64,000 nt of DNA from Streptomyces sp. CB02009 (GCF_001905825.1 NZ_LIVV01000006.1:124001-188000), one strand, 5' to 3'; positions 15,423 through 23,939 are shown, numbered from the stretch's first letter. Translations and numbers: made by a program. The notes: generated from the letters alone by a model not told the origin.

Positions 15423-16529
15423 TCAGTCCTTCGCGGGGATCGGGCGGGCGGGGGGAGCGGAACGACGGGGGAGGGTCAGGAGGAGGGCGGCGCCGCCGAC
15501 GAGGACCTCGCTGAGGGTGCAGACCACCCGGCTGGCGACGGCGACGGCGGTCGCCTCCTGCCAGGGCAGTACGGCGGTCAGCGCCAGGAGCAGCAGGGCC
15601 TCGCGGGCACCCCAGCCGTCCGGCAGCACGACGACGAGGCTGGCGGCGGCGGTGGCCAGGGCGAAGCCGCCCACGCAGACCGGCAGCGCGGTCAGCGGCG
15701 GGGCGCCGAGCATCACGGCGAGGGCCCACAGGTGCAGCCCGCCGACCGCCCAGGACGCGGTGGCCGAGGCGAGCGCCCGGCGCATGCCCCGGTCGCTCGC
15801 CCGGGTGGCGGGCGCCGGCCGGCGGGCGAGCCGGGCGGCGGACGCCGCCAGGTGGTGCAGCAGTCCTGGCCTTACGGCGAAGGCGACGGTGACCGCGCCC
15901 GGCAGGACCAGCCACCAGGCCTCCGCGCCGATCGTCCAGGGTGCGGCGATCGGGCCGACGGCGAGGCCGGTGAGGACGGCCACGATCAGGTTCAGCAGGA
16001 AGACGGCGAGCACGACCGGCGCGGACACACCCGCCGCGCCGCCCATCCGCAGCTGGGCGAGGACGCCCCAGACGGCCCCGGGCACGTACTTGCCGAGGTA
16101 GGAGGTGAAGTAGATCCGGGTCGCGGTCCGGCCCGGCACTCCGGGACCCAGGTCGGTGAGGAGGGTCCGCCAGGTGGCCATGGAGAGCAGGACGGCGAGT
16201 CCGTTGGCGACCAGCGCGGCGAGGAGGTACGGGACGGAGTCGGGGCGCAGGACGAGGGCGGCGAGCTCGCCGGCCCGGCCGTACAGGGCGAAGCCGATGC
16301 CGGTGACGACGGCGACCGGGAAGAGGACGGGGAGGGCGCGGCGGAGTCGGCCGCGCGGGGCCGGGGGAGCTTCGGCCGCGGCGGGGAGCGGGGCGGCCTC
16401 CTGGCCGGTTGTCGGGGCGGGCTGCGGGTCGGTTGTCCGGCCGGGCGTCGGGGCGGGCGTCGGGTCGGGCCCGGTGCCTGTCGGTGCGACGGTCGGCGCG
16501 ACGGTCGGGGCGGTGGTCGGCGCCGTCAT
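15423..16529 (-). CDS. Flippase-like integral membrane protein (UPF0104/LPG synthase transmembrane family)
   Basis: A 368-residue protein. The first 60 residues are an unusual Thr/Pro/Ala-rich cytoplasmic tail containing short repeats (APTVAPTVAPT). Seven to eight transmembrane helices follow, with the family's conserved YLGKYVPGAVWGV segment near residue 138 and a C-terminal PDGWGAREALLLL near 315. Family members include the membrane half of MprF and several proteins next to polyprenyl-linked glycan genes, and are suspected lipid or sugar-lipid flippases. ATG overlaps the UbiA gene stop (ATGA). Confidence 0.83.
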   Translation of the reverse strand: MTAPTTAPTVAPTVAPTGTGPDPTPAPTPGRTTDPQPAPTTGQEAAPLPAAAEAPPAPRGRLRRALPVLFPVAVVTGIGFALYGRAGELAALVLRPDSVPYLLAALVANGLAVLLSMATWRTLLTDLGPGVPGRTATRIYFTSYLGKYVPGAVWGVLAQLRMGGAAGVSAPVVLAVFLLNLIVAVLTGLAVGPIAAPWTIGAEAWWLVLPGAVTVAFAVRPGLLHHLAASAARLARRPAPATRASDRGMRRALASATASWAVGGLHLWALAVMLGAPPLTALPVCVGGFALATAAASLVVVLPDGWGAREALLLLALTAVLPWQEATAVAVASRVVCTLSEVLVGGAALLLTLPRRSAPPARPIPAKD

Positions 16530-17488
16530 GACCCGAGGTGGCTCAGCGGCCACGCGCCTGCGAGCAGCGCCGACCAGAGCAGGGCGTTGGAGACGGTCAT
16601 CCGGTCGCTGAACAGCGCCCGCGAGGGATTGCCGCCGCCCGCGTCGACCACGAGCAGCTGCAGGTAGCGGGCGAGTCCGAAGAGCGCGAACGGGGCCGTC
16701 AGCACCGCGACCAGCGGTCCGTGCGGGCCGAAGACCGGGCTGCCCTGCACCTGGAGGACGTAGCTGACCGCCGTGAGCACCGCGGTGAAGGCGAGCAGCT
16801 GGTCGAGGAAGCCGAGGGTGTAGCCGCGCAGCGCGGGCCGGTGCAGCACCCCGCCGACCGCCATCTCGTGGCGCCGCTTGCCCAGGATCAGCAGCAGGCA
16901 GAGGGAGAAGACGCAGAGGGTGAGCCAGCTCGGCACGGGGTTGCCCGAGGCCAGGCAGCCCTGGGCGAGCCGCAGGACGAAGCCGAGGGCGACGATGAAG
17001 ACGTCGAGCAGCGGGACGTGCTTGAGCCCCTTGCTGTACGCGGCGTTCAGTGCGACGTACGCGGCGACCGGCCACCAGTCGACGAGCGAGGCCGTCCCGG
17101 TCACCGCCGTGAGAGCGACCGTCGCCGCGAGGAGGACGGCGAGGGCGGCGGCGAAGGAGACGGCGGTCCCGACGCCGATGCGGCCGGCGGCGATCGGCCG
17201 GTGCCGCTTCTCCGGGTGCCGGCGGTCCCTGTCCCGGTCGCCGAGGTCGTTGACCAGGTAGATCAGCGCGGAGGCCAGGGTGAAGACCCCGATCGCGGCG
17301 AGGGCCCCGCCGAGCGCGGCACCGTCGAGGTGGGGCGCGCCGAGCAGACCGAGGGGGACGACGACCAGGTTCTTCGTCCACTGGTGGGGTCGTACGAGGG
17401 AGGTGAGGTCGGCGAGCCGACTGGGAGGGCGGGAGGCCGGCGGGCGGGCCGTCGGCGCCTCTCGGCCGGTGAGCGTGGGCGTGGCCAT
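16526..17488 (-). CDS. UbiA-family prenyltransferase, decaprenyl-phosphate phosphoribosyltransferase-like
   Basis: A 320-residue protein with about nine transmembrane helices. The first aspartate motif is in YLVNDLGDRDRDRRHPEKRH, followed by RPIAAG; the second aspartate region is in VPLLDVFIVALGFVLR. This arrangement, especially the N-D-x-x-D-x-x-x-D-R-x-H-P-x-K-R pattern, is that of mycobacterial Rv3806c (DPPR synthase), which joins phosphoribose from PRPP to decaprenyl phosphate. Here it would make a polyprenyl-phosphoryl ribose, although Streptomyces do not build arabinogalactan. That makes the end product an open question. Confidence 0.85.
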   Translation of the reverse strand: MATPTLTGREAPTARPPASRPPSRLADLTSLVRPHQWTKNLVVVPLGLLGAPHLDGAALGGALAAIGVFTLASALIYLVNDLGDRDRDRRHPEKRHRPIAAGRIGVGTAVSFAAALAVLLAATVALTAVTGTASLVDWWPVAAYVALNAAYSKGLKHVPLLDVFIVALGFVLRLAQGCLASGNPVPSWLTLCVFSLCLLLILGKRRHEMAVGGVLHRPALRGYTLGFLDQLLAFTAVLTAVSYVLQVQGSPVFGPHGPLVAVLTAPFALFGLARYLQLLVVDAGGGNPSRALFSDRMTVSNALLWSALLAGAWPLSHLGS

Positions 17489-17531
17489 GAACGGACTCCT
17501 GGGGGGAGGGGCGTACGGGAAGGGGCGGCGG

Positions 17532-18596
17532 TCATCCGGTGGAGGTCGAGGTGAGGGAGGGGGAGCCTGCGGTGGCGTCGGGGCGGTCCGCCGGGACGGC
17601 CTTGCCGCGGCGGCGCACGCTGGGCCCGAAGTCCGGCTCGGTGAGCCAGCGGACGGTGCCCCGGGCCGCGCCGAGCACGATCGCCTGGTGCAGGACGAAG
17701 TGGACGGCGGTGAAGTAGAGGAGGAAGCCGGGTCCGCGGGTCCGCAGGGCGAACCTGCTCAGGCCCGGGTCGGCGCAGGCGAAGACCAGCGCGCACAGGG
17801 CCGGGACGAGCAGCAGCCACGGCGTGAGCAGGCCGAGCAGGAGGGTGGGGAGGGTGAGCGCGGCGGCGAGGACGCCGAGCGGCCGGTTGGCGGTGAGGCC
17901 GCCCTCCCGCAGCTGTCCGAGCGCCGCGATGAGCAGCTGCGAGCGCCGGTACTGCTCCCGGAGCATCGCCCCGAGCCGGTCGACGTCGTCGTGCCGGCCG
18001 CGGATCGCCTCCGTCATCACGATCCGGTGGGTGCGGACGAGCCGGCCGCTGTACTCGACGTCCTCCGAGTCCCGGAGGTTCTCGTCGAAGGGTCCGGTCG
18101 CCTCGAAGACCTCCTTGCGGATCGCGCCGAGGGCGAAGAACGCGGTGCGGACCTCGCCGACGGCGCGGCGGCGCCAGAAGTGGGCGTGCAGGGCGTGGTA
18201 GCGCTCCACGGGCCCGTCGTCGAAGAGCGGCTCGGGGTCCAGCACGCCGTGGACGCAGCCGAGGCCGGGGTCGTCCCTGAGCAGGTCGGCGGCGTTGGCG
18301 AGGGCCTCGGGGTGGAGGGCGGTGTCCGAGTCGAGGAAGAAGAGGACCTCGCCGCGGGCGGCGGCGGCCCCGAGGTTCCGGGCGGCGGACACCCCGCTGT
18401 TGTGGGGGTTGGCGATCAGGACGACGTCGAACTCCCGGGCGATGTCCCGGGACCTGTCGGTGCTCGCGTCGTCGACGACGATGACGTCGAGCGGGGCGTG
18501 GGTCTGGGCGAAGACCGAGGTCAGGCAGGCGTGGAGGGTCTTCTCGTAGTTGTAGTTGGGGATGACGACGGACACGCTGGGACGAGCCCTGGACAT
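17532..18596 (-). CDS. Family 2 glycosyltransferase with C-terminal membrane segments (B)
   Basis: A 354-residue GT2 enzyme paralogous to the one at 11843-12916. It has VSVVIPNYNYEKTL at residue 7, VVDDASTDRS near 40, the DxD motif FFLDSDTAL near 90, and a block of hydrophobic helices between about 225 and 310. The charged tail ends in a Thr/Ser-rich stretch. It is the first enzyme gene of the operon, 43 bases before the UbiA gene. Two similar GT2 enzymes with the same membrane tail imply two successive transfers to a lipid-bound acceptor, which is inference. Confidence 0.87.
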   Translation of the reverse strand: MSRARPSVSVVIPNYNYEKTLHACLTSVFAQTHAPLDVIVVDDASTDRSRDIAREFDVVLIANPHNSGVSAARNLGAAAARGEVLFFLDSDTALHPEALANAADLLRDDPGLGCVHGVLDPEPLFDDGPVERYHALHAHFWRRRAVGEVRTAFFALGAIRKEVFEATGPFDENLRDSEDVEYSGRLVRTHRIVMTEAIRGRHDDVDRLGAMLREQYRRSQLLIAALGQLREGGLTANRPLGVLAAALTLPTLLLGLLTPWLLLVPALCALVFACADPGLSRFALRTRGPGFLLYFTAVHFVLHQAIVLGAARGTVRWLTEPDFGPSVRRRGKAVPADRPDATAGSPSLTSTSTG

Positions 18597-18644
18597 GGGG
18601 GTTCCTCGGGAGGGCGGTCGGGGGATTTCGGCGTGGGGGGCGCT

Positions 18645-18923
18645 TCAGAGCAGCCGGAAGTCCGCGATGCGGTGGTGGGAGAGCTCGGGGGAGTGGCCGA
18701 GGAGGCGCCGGCAGAGCAGCAGCGCGTGGCCGACGGCTTCGATCTCGTCGGGGCCCCGGATGTAGAGGGCCAGGCGGATCGTCCGGTCGAGAACCAGCGC
18801 CCGTGCGGACTCGAAACGGTCCTGCGGACGGGCGACGCGGTGCAGCGTCTCGACGAGGAGTGCGGCGGACGGGGCCGGTGGGGGGTCGGTGTCCGGGGCG
18901 GGTTCGTCGTCCGGTGCCCTCAT
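18645..18923 (-). CDS. Small hypothetical protein, possibly the second half of a frame-shifted membrane protein
   Basis: From ATG 18923 this encodes 92 residues: a Pro/Asp-rich opening (MRAPDDEPAPDTDPPPAPS) and a compact region rich in Leu and Arg ending IADFRLL. No family recognised. No ribosome site precedes the ATG. The open frame continues upstream through a hydrophobic segment (LLLGLIVIYLVGIS) that lies across the stop of the secreted-peptide gene. Either this frame starts at a rare codon coupled to that stop, or the two frames once formed one protein. Coding status is moderately supported by its place at the head of the operon. Confidence 0.5.
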   Translation of the reverse strand: MRAPDDEPAPDTDPPPAPSAALLVETLHRVARPQDRFESARALVLDRTIRLALYIRGPDEIEAVGHALLLCRRLLGHSPELSHHRIADFRLL

Positions 18924-18949
18924 CGAGATGCCGACGAGGTAGATGACGA

Positions 18950-19204
18950 TCAGCCCCAGGAGAAGCCGTTGTCGCTGTCGTTCGTCTGCGCGGTGGGGGT
19001 CGCGGTGGGGGCAGTGGTGGTGGCGGTGGTGGTGGTCGCGGCCGGTACGCCGTCGGTGGCGGCGGCGACCACCGGAGCGCCCGCGGTCGCCGGCTCCGTC
19101 GTCGCCAGGACGAGGGTCAGCGCGGCCGCGGCGGGGACGAGCAGGGCGAGGGCGGGGCGGACCTGAAAACGGGCGAAAGTGGCGAAACGGGCGCTGCTGG
19201 GCAT
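18950..19204 (-). CDS. Small secreted or membrane-tethered Thr/Ala-rich protein
   Basis: An 84-residue protein with a clear N-terminal signal sequence (basic start, then ALALLVPAAAALTLVLA, probable cleavage near ATA-GAP). A short low-complexity tail follows, alternating Thr, Ala and Pro and ending TNDSDNGFSWG. No domain recognised. It is the first gene of the minus-strand locus, and its TGA sits within the coding stretch of a hydrophobic helix in the next frame. Start ATG 19204 has GGAAGG about 9 bases upstream. Could be an exported small protein that works with the glycolipid pathway; function unknown. Confidence 0.6.
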   Translation of the reverse strand: MPSSARFATFARFQVRPALALLVPAAAALTLVLATTEPATAGAPVVAAATDGVPAATTTTATTTAPTATPTAQTNDSDNGFSWG

Positions 19205-19546
19205 GGCGGGACTGCCTTCCTTGCGGTGCGGACGAGGAATGTCGGGGGCGGGTCTCCCGGCGCCGCTCCCGGGCTCTTCCGGGCGGCTCCGACAGGTCCA
19301 AGACTGGCCCGCCGGGGGTGCCCTGTCACCGGAGAACGGCTGGCGCCAAGTGCGTGGCCGTTAGGAGTCAGCCCGGACGCACGGCCGCCGCGCGCCGCTG
19401 ATCTGGGGGTTTCCGGGAGGCGTCACGTTGCTGCCAGGCGGAAGGTGCCGGGTGGCCGTCATCTCCTCGTACGGCCTCCGGAAACGCCGGACGGCCGCAC
19501 CCGGTGGGGTGCGGCCGTCCGTGTCGTGCGGAGGTGGCGTCGTCGC
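19205..19546. other. Intergenic region between the polyprenyl-sugar locus and dasR
   Basis: About 340 bases with no convincing gene. It contains the dasR terminator (19488-19521) and presumably the promoter for the minus-strand locus starting at 19204. Open frames here lack ribosome sites and are read-through of GC-rich DNA. No operator recognised. Confidence 0.6.
19488..19521 (-). terminator. dasR terminator hairpin
   Basis: A perfect 15-bp stem (arms 19488-19502 and 19507-19521) with a GGTG loop, 25 bases after the dasR stop. Confidence 0.82.
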
Positions 19547-20311
19547 TCAGCCGTTGGGGCGCTTGAGGCGCGCCACGAACTTGTACCGGTCGCCGCGGTA
19601 GACCGACCGTACCCACTCGACCGGCTCGCCCTCGGCGTCCAGCGAGTGGCGGGAGAGCATCAGCATCGGCAGGCCCACGTCCGTGCCGAGCAGGCCGGCC
19701 TCGCGCGGGGTGGCGAGGGAGGTCTCGATGGTCTCCTCGGCCTCGGCGAGGTGCACGTCGTACACCTCGGCGAGGGCGGTGTACAAGGAGGTGTACTTCA
19801 CAAGCGAACGGCGCAGCGCGGGAAAGCGCTTTGCGGAGAGATGGGTGGTTTCGATCGCCATCGGCTCGCCGCTCGCGAGGCGCAGCCGCTCGATGCGGAG
19901 CACCCGTCCGCCGGCCGAGATGTCGAGCAGTCCGGCGAGCGTGTCGTCGGCGGTGACATAGCCGATGTCGAGGAGCTGCGAGGTGGGCTCCAGGCCCTGG
20001 GCGCGCATGTCCTCGGTGTACGAGGTGAGTTGCAGCGCCTGGGAGACCTTGGGCTTGGCCACGAAGGTGCCCTTGCCCTGGATGCGCTCCAGGCGGCCCT
20101 CGACGACCAGCTCCTGGAGGGCCTGGCGCACCGTGGTGCGCGAGGTGTCGAACTCGGCGGCGAGTGTGCGCTCCGGGGGGACCGGCGTGCCGGGCGGCAG
20201 GGTCTCCGTCATGTCGAGCAAATGCCGCTTCAGTCGGTAGTACTTGGGCACGCGCGCGGTACGGGTGGGTGTCCCGCCCTCCGACTCCGTGCTGCCCGCG
20301 TCCGTGGCCAT
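19547..20311 (-). CDS. dasR: DasR, GntR/HutC-family global repressor of GlcNAc and chitin metabolism
   Basis: A 254-residue GntR-type repressor. The N-terminal winged helix holds PPERTLAAEFDTSRTTVRQAL (about 45-65) and ERIQGKGTFVAKP. The C-terminal UTRA/HutC effector domain responds to glucosamine-6-phosphate in characterised homologues, which releases DasR from dre sites on GlcNAc-uptake, chitinase and some antibiotic genes. Start ATG 20311 gives the family's exact length; upstream ATGs would only add an unlikely tail. It diverges from dasA across an intergenic region with two dre sites. Identity is very secure from sequence and context. Confidence 0.96.
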   Translation of the reverse strand: MATDAGSTESEGGTPTRTARVPKYYRLKRHLLDMTETLPPGTPVPPERTLAAEFDTSRTTVRQALQELVVEGRLERIQGKGTFVAKPKVSQALQLTSYTEDMRAQGLEPTSQLLDIGYVTADDTLAGLLDISAGGRVLRIERLRLASGEPMAIETTHLSAKRFPALRRSLVKYTSLYTALAEVYDVHLAEAEETIETSLATPREAGLLGTDVGLPMLMLSRHSLDAEGEPVEWVRSVYRGDRYKFVARLKRPNG

Positions 20312-20468
20312 TGCCTGCCTTCCCGACTCCTGTGCTGCTGCCGTCACCGGCTCCTCCGTCTGTCGCGGCTCACATGGTGGCACGGACCGGTCACGGGTCG
20401 TCGCCCTCCCTCAGGTGTCGGTCCGATAACGGACGCGACTGCCCTTCTTATACACCCTTGACACCCCT

Positions 20469-20484
20469 AAAGGTCTAGGCCAAG
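20469..20484. promoter_or_regulatory. dre site 1 upstream of dasA
   Basis: AAAGGTCTAGGCCAAG matches the DasR consensus ACTGGTCTAGACCACT at 11 of 16 positions with an intact central GGTCTAG. About 113 bases before the dasA start. Confidence 0.72.
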
Positions 20485-20492
20485 CTCCGGGT

Positions 20493-20508
20493 ACTGGTCT
20501 AAACCATT
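20493..20508. promoter_or_regulatory. dre site 2 upstream of dasA
   Basis: ACTGGTCTAAACCATT matches the DasR consensus at 14 of 16 positions, the best site in the window. A further half-site (AAAGACCAGG) follows immediately. Paired dre sites before dasA are known in S. coelicolor. Confidence 0.88.
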
Positions 20509-20596
20509 AAAGACCAGGTCCCAGCCCCACGAGCACTACCCGACGTATGTCTTCGCGCGGTGGGCAGGGGTTGCAGGCATCCCTGAGGAGGGTGGC

Positions 20597-21895
20597 GTGA
20601 AGCGCAAGCTCATCGCGGCGATCGGCGTCGCAGGCATGATGGTCTCTATCGCTGCGTGTGGTGGTTCCGACAGTGACAAGGGTAAGGACGGCGCCAAGGC
20701 GCCGGCCGGGGGCGACAAGACCCTGACCGTCTGGGTCATGGACGGTTCCGCGCCGGACGCGTGGATGGCCGAGGTGAACAAGGCCTTCGAGGCCAAGCAC
20801 CCGGGCGTCAAGGTCAAGGTCGAGAAGCAGATCTGGAACGGCATCCAGGAGAAGGTCACCACCGCGCTCTCCGAGGACACCCCGCCGGACGTTCTCGAGC
20901 TCGGCAACACGCAGACCGCGGGCTACGCCGTGACCGGCGGCCTCGCCGACCTGTCCGGTGACAAGGCCACCCTGGGCTACGACGCCTGGAACAAGGGCAT
21001 GGTCGCCTCCAACGAGCTGGACGGCAAGCTCTACTCCGCCCCGTGGTACGCCGCCAACCGCGTCGTCGTCTACGACAAGGCCGCCTTCAAGAAGGCCGGT
21101 GTCACCCCGCCCAAGACCCGCGCCGAGTGGGTCGACGGCCTGAAGAAGCTCAAGGCGTCCGACCCGAAGTCGCAGGCGATCTACCTGCCGGGTCAGTCCT
21201 GGTACGTCCTCGCCGGCCTCATCTGGGACGAGGGCAGCGACCTGGCGGTCAAGGACGGCGACAAGTGGAAGGGCAACCTGTCCTCCCCCGAGGCCGCCAA
21301 CGCCGTGAACTTCTACAAGGAGCTGGCGTCCTACTCCACCGCTCCGAAGGACAAGGACGAGGCGACCCCGCAGCAGTCCACCGACATCGTCCCCAAGGGC
21401 GGCGTGGCGTCCTGGATCGGTCTCGGCTGGGAGGCCGGCGGCGCGATCGACGCCATGAAGAAGGCCGGCAAGACCGCCGACTTCGGCTACTTCCCGATCC
21501 CGGGCAAGACGGCCGACAAGCCGGGCTCCGTCTTCCTCGGCGGCTCGAACCTCGCCATCGCCGAGCGGTCCCAGAACAAGGACCTCGCGAAGGAGTGGCT
21601 GGCGCTCGCCGCCGGCAAGGACTTCATGACGAAGTACGCCGCCGCCACCGAGGGCGCGCTGCTTCCGAACACCGACGCCGCGCAGTTCAAGCCGGCCGCC
21701 GGCTCCTTCGCCGAGGCCATGGCCGCCTCCTCCGCCTCCGGCAAGGTCACCCCGGTGACCCCGGGCTGGGCGAACGTCGAGACCGCCCCGAACCCGATCA
21801 AGGACTTCATGACGAAGGTCCTGAAGGGCGAGGACCCCAAGACCGCCGGCGAGGCGGCCGACAAGGTCATCAACGAGCGCATCAACCAGCAGTAA
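20597..21895 (+). CDS. dasA: DasA, chitobiose-binding lipoprotein of the DasABC ABC importer
   Basis: A 432-residue extracellular solute-binding protein (family 1). It has a lipoprotein signal with lipobox SIAAC, modified Cys21, then the typical acidic linker. GTG start at 20597 follows GAGGAGGG. In S. coelicolor DasA binds N,N'-diacetylchitobiose and passes it to DasB/DasC, and its loss affects chitin use and development. The aromatic-rich binding region shows WNGIQEKV, YSAPWYAANR and SWIGLGWEAGG. Repressed by DasR through the two upstream dre sites. A hairpin follows the gene, which would let it be expressed above the permeases. Confidence 0.95.
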   Translation: MKRKLIAAIGVAGMMVSIAACGGSDSDKGKDGAKAPAGGDKTLTVWVMDGSAPDAWMAEVNKAFEAKHPGVKVKVEKQIWNGIQEKVTTALSEDTPPDVLELGNTQTAGYAVTGGLADLSGDKATLGYDAWNKGMVASNELDGKLYSAPWYAANRVVVYDKAAFKKAGVTPPKTRAEWVDGLKKLKASDPKSQAIYLPGQSWYVLAGLIWDEGSDLAVKDGDKWKGNLSSPEAANAVNFYKELASYSTAPKDKDEATPQQSTDIVPKGGVASWIGLGWEAGGAIDAMKKAGKTADFGYFPIPGKTADKPGSVFLGGSNLAIAERSQNKDLAKEWLALAAGKDFMTKYAAATEGALLPNTDAAQFKPAAGSFAEAMAASSASGKVTPVTPGWANVETAPNPIKDFMTKVLKGEDPKTAGEAADKVINERINQQ

Positions 21896-21916
21896 TCAGC
21901 AGCACCAGCAGTAATC
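21885..21916. repeat. Short direct repeat spanning the dasA stop codon
   Basis: The 13-mer ACCAGCAGTAATC occurs at 21885-21897, where it contains the dasA TAA, and again at 21904-21916. The second copy supplies an extra TAA in the same arrangement. Looks like a small tandem duplication. Confidence 0.8.
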
Positions 21917-21926
21917 CGTAGCCCGG

Positions 21927-21957
21927 TGGTGCGGCCGGTCTCGCACCGGCCGCACCA
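21927..21957 (+). promoter_or_regulatory. Intercistronic hairpin between dasA and dasB
   Basis: A perfect 13-bp stem (TGGTGCGGCCGGT pairing with its complement) around the loop CTCGC. Such hairpins between binding-protein and permease genes usually stabilise or partly terminate the upstream message, giving excess binding protein. Confidence 0.7.
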
Positions 21958-22044
21958 TCGGCGCTTCACGAGTGATCAGCGGCCCGCTCCCCCGGGCCGC
22001 GCCCCGGTGGGCGCGGGAGCCCCAGAACCGCGAGGAATAAGACC

Positions 22045-23067
22045 ATGACCGTGGACTCCCAGGGGACGGCGACCGCCGATCCTCAGGACGCGCCCGGGAG
22101 GGCGGCAGGGAAGTCTCAGACTCCGCCACCCCCTTCGGGCCCGAAGGAAGTCCTTAAGCCTTCGCGCGGCAGACGTTCCCTGCCCAGCGGGTGGCTGCCG
22201 TACCTGCTCGTCGCGCCTGCCCTGCTGTCCATGGCGGTGCTGCTGCTCTACCCGCTGATCCGCAATGTGATCCTCTCCTTCCAGGAGCTCAACCGGAAGG
22301 AGTTCATCACCCGCGAGACCGTCTGGACCGGCTTCGACAACTACACCGAGCTCCTCGGCGACCCGGACTTCTGGACCGTCGTCGTCCGAAGCGTCGTCTT
22401 CACGGCCGTCAACGTCGCGCTGATCATGGCGATCGGCACGGGCATAGGCCTGCTGCTCAACCGCCTCGGCAAGAAGATGCGACTGGTCCTCTCGCTGGCC
22501 CTGATGTTCGCCTGGGCCATGCCGATCGTCGCCTCCGTCACGGTCTTCCGCTGGCTCTTCGACGAGCAGTTCGGCGTCGTGAACTGGCTGATGCGCACCC
22601 TGGGCTTCGACGGCTACGAGCAGCACAACTGGTTCGAGACCGGGTTCTCCACCCTCGTCATCATCATGATCCTGCTGGTCTGGGGATCCATCCCGTTCGT
22701 CGCCCTCAACATGTACGCCGCCCTGACCACCATCGGGTCCGAGCTGTACGAGGCCGCGAAGATGGACGGCGCCAGCGGCTGGCGCACCTTCTGGGCCGTG
22801 GTCTTCCCGAACCTGAAGTCCTTCTTCATGATCACGACGTTCCTGGAGATCATCTGGATCTTCAAGGCGTTCGCCCAGGTCTACGCCATGAACCAGGGCG
22901 GCCCCGACCGCGGCTCCGAGACGCTCCCCGTCTTCGCCTACATCGAGGGCGTCGGCCAGTTCCACTACGGCGTCGCCGCCGCCATCTCCATCCTGACGAT
23001 CGTGATGCTCATCGCGGTCATGTCCTTCTACTTCCGCCTGATCCTGAAGCAGGAGGAGGAGCTGTGA
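22045..23067 (+). CDS. dasB: DasB, ABC transporter permease for chitobiose
   Basis: A 340-residue inner-membrane permease (MalF type) with six core helices from about residue 50. The ATPase-docking EAA loop is EAAKMDGASGWRTFWAVVFP near residue 234. A Pro/Ser-rich cytoplasmic tail of about 45 residues precedes the first helix. The ATPase is not encoded here; in Streptomyces the shared ATPase MsiK energises DasABC. dasC starts inside the dasB stop codon. Start ATG 22045 lies some 150 bases after dasA, beyond the hairpin. Confidence 0.94.
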   Translation: MTVDSQGTATADPQDAPGRAAGKSQTPPPPSGPKEVLKPSRGRRSLPSGWLPYLLVAPALLSMAVLLLYPLIRNVILSFQELNRKEFITRETVWTGFDNYTELLGDPDFWTVVVRSVVFTAVNVALIMAIGTGIGLLLNRLGKKMRLVLSLALMFAWAMPIVASVTVFRWLFDEQFGVVNWLMRTLGFDGYEQHNWFETGFSTLVIIMILLVWGSIPFVALNMYAALTTIGSELYEAAKMDGASGWRTFWAVVFPNLKSFFMITTFLEIIWIFKAFAQVYAMNQGGPDRGSETLPVFAYIEGVGQFHYGVAAAISILTIVMLIAVMSFYFRLILKQEEEL

Positions 23068-23930
23068 GCGCCACCACCGAGACTCCGCAGAAGCTGCGCA
23101 CCAGGAGGCCGCTCACGGTCGGCGTGGTCGCCAAGAACCTCACCGCCCTCGTCCTCGCGGTCGTCTTCGTCTTCCCCGTGTACTGGATGTTCTCGTCCTC
23201 GCTGAAGCCGCAGCACGAGATCATGACGAAGGACCCCGTCTTCGTCTTCACGCCGACGTTCGAGAACTACTCGACCGCCACCGGGGTCGACCTGTTCTGG
23301 ACGTACGTCACCAACAGCCTCATGGTGACCATCGGCGCCGTGCTGCTCGCCCTTCTCGTCGCGCTGGCCGCGAGCTTCGCGATCGCCCGCATGAGGTTCA
23401 AGGGGCGCAAGGGCATCGTCCTCATCGTGATGATGGCGCAGATGGCCCCCTGGGAGGTCATGGTCATCGCGATGTACATGATCTCCCGTGAGAACGACAT
23501 GCTGAACAGCATTCCGATGCTCACGCTCGTCTACTTCGTCATGGTCCTCCCCTTCACGATCTGGACCCTCCGCGGCTTCATCGCCGCCGTCCCGGTCGAG
23601 CTGGAGGAGGCCGCGCAGATCGACGGCTGCACCCGTGGCCAGGCGTTCCGCAAGGTGATCTTCCCGCTGCTCGCCCCCGGCCTGATGTCGACCTCGCTCT
23701 TCGGCTTCATCACCGCCTGGAACGAGTTCGCCATGATCCTCATGCTGAACAAGGAGAAGGAGTCGCAGACGCTGACGCTCTGGCTGACCCAGTTCCAGAC
23801 CGCGTTCGGCAGCGACTGGGGCGCCACCATGGCCGCCTCGACGCTCTTCGCGCTTCCCGTGCTCGTCGTCTTCCTCTTCCTGCAGCGCAAGGCCGTCGGC
23901 GGCATGACCGCCGGCGCGGTGAAGGGATAA
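23064..23930 (+). CDS. dasC: DasC, ABC transporter permease for chitobiose
   Basis: A 288-residue MalG-type permease with six helices. The EAA loop is EEAAQIDGCTRGQAFRKVIF near residue 181, and the C-terminus is KGGMTAGAVKG-like, usual for the family. GTG start at 23064 overlaps the dasB stop (GTGA), so the two permeases are coupled one to one. It works as the heterodimer partner of DasB with DasA and the unlinked MsiK ATPase. Ten bases downstream begins dasD. Confidence 0.94.
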   Translation: MSATTETPQKLRTRRPLTVGVVAKNLTALVLAVVFVFPVYWMFSSSLKPQHEIMTKDPVFVFTPTFENYSTATGVDLFWTYVTNSLMVTIGAVLLALLVALAASFAIARMRFKGRKGIVLIVMMAQMAPWEVMVIAMYMISRENDMLNSIPMLTLVYFVMVLPFTIWTLRGFIAAVPVELEEAAQIDGCTRGQAFRKVIFPLLAPGLMSTSLFGFITAWNEFAMILMLNKEKESQTLTLWLTQFQTAFGSDWGATMAASTLFALPVLVVFLFLQRKAVGGMTAGAVKG

Positions 23931-23939
23931 GGGCTCCCC

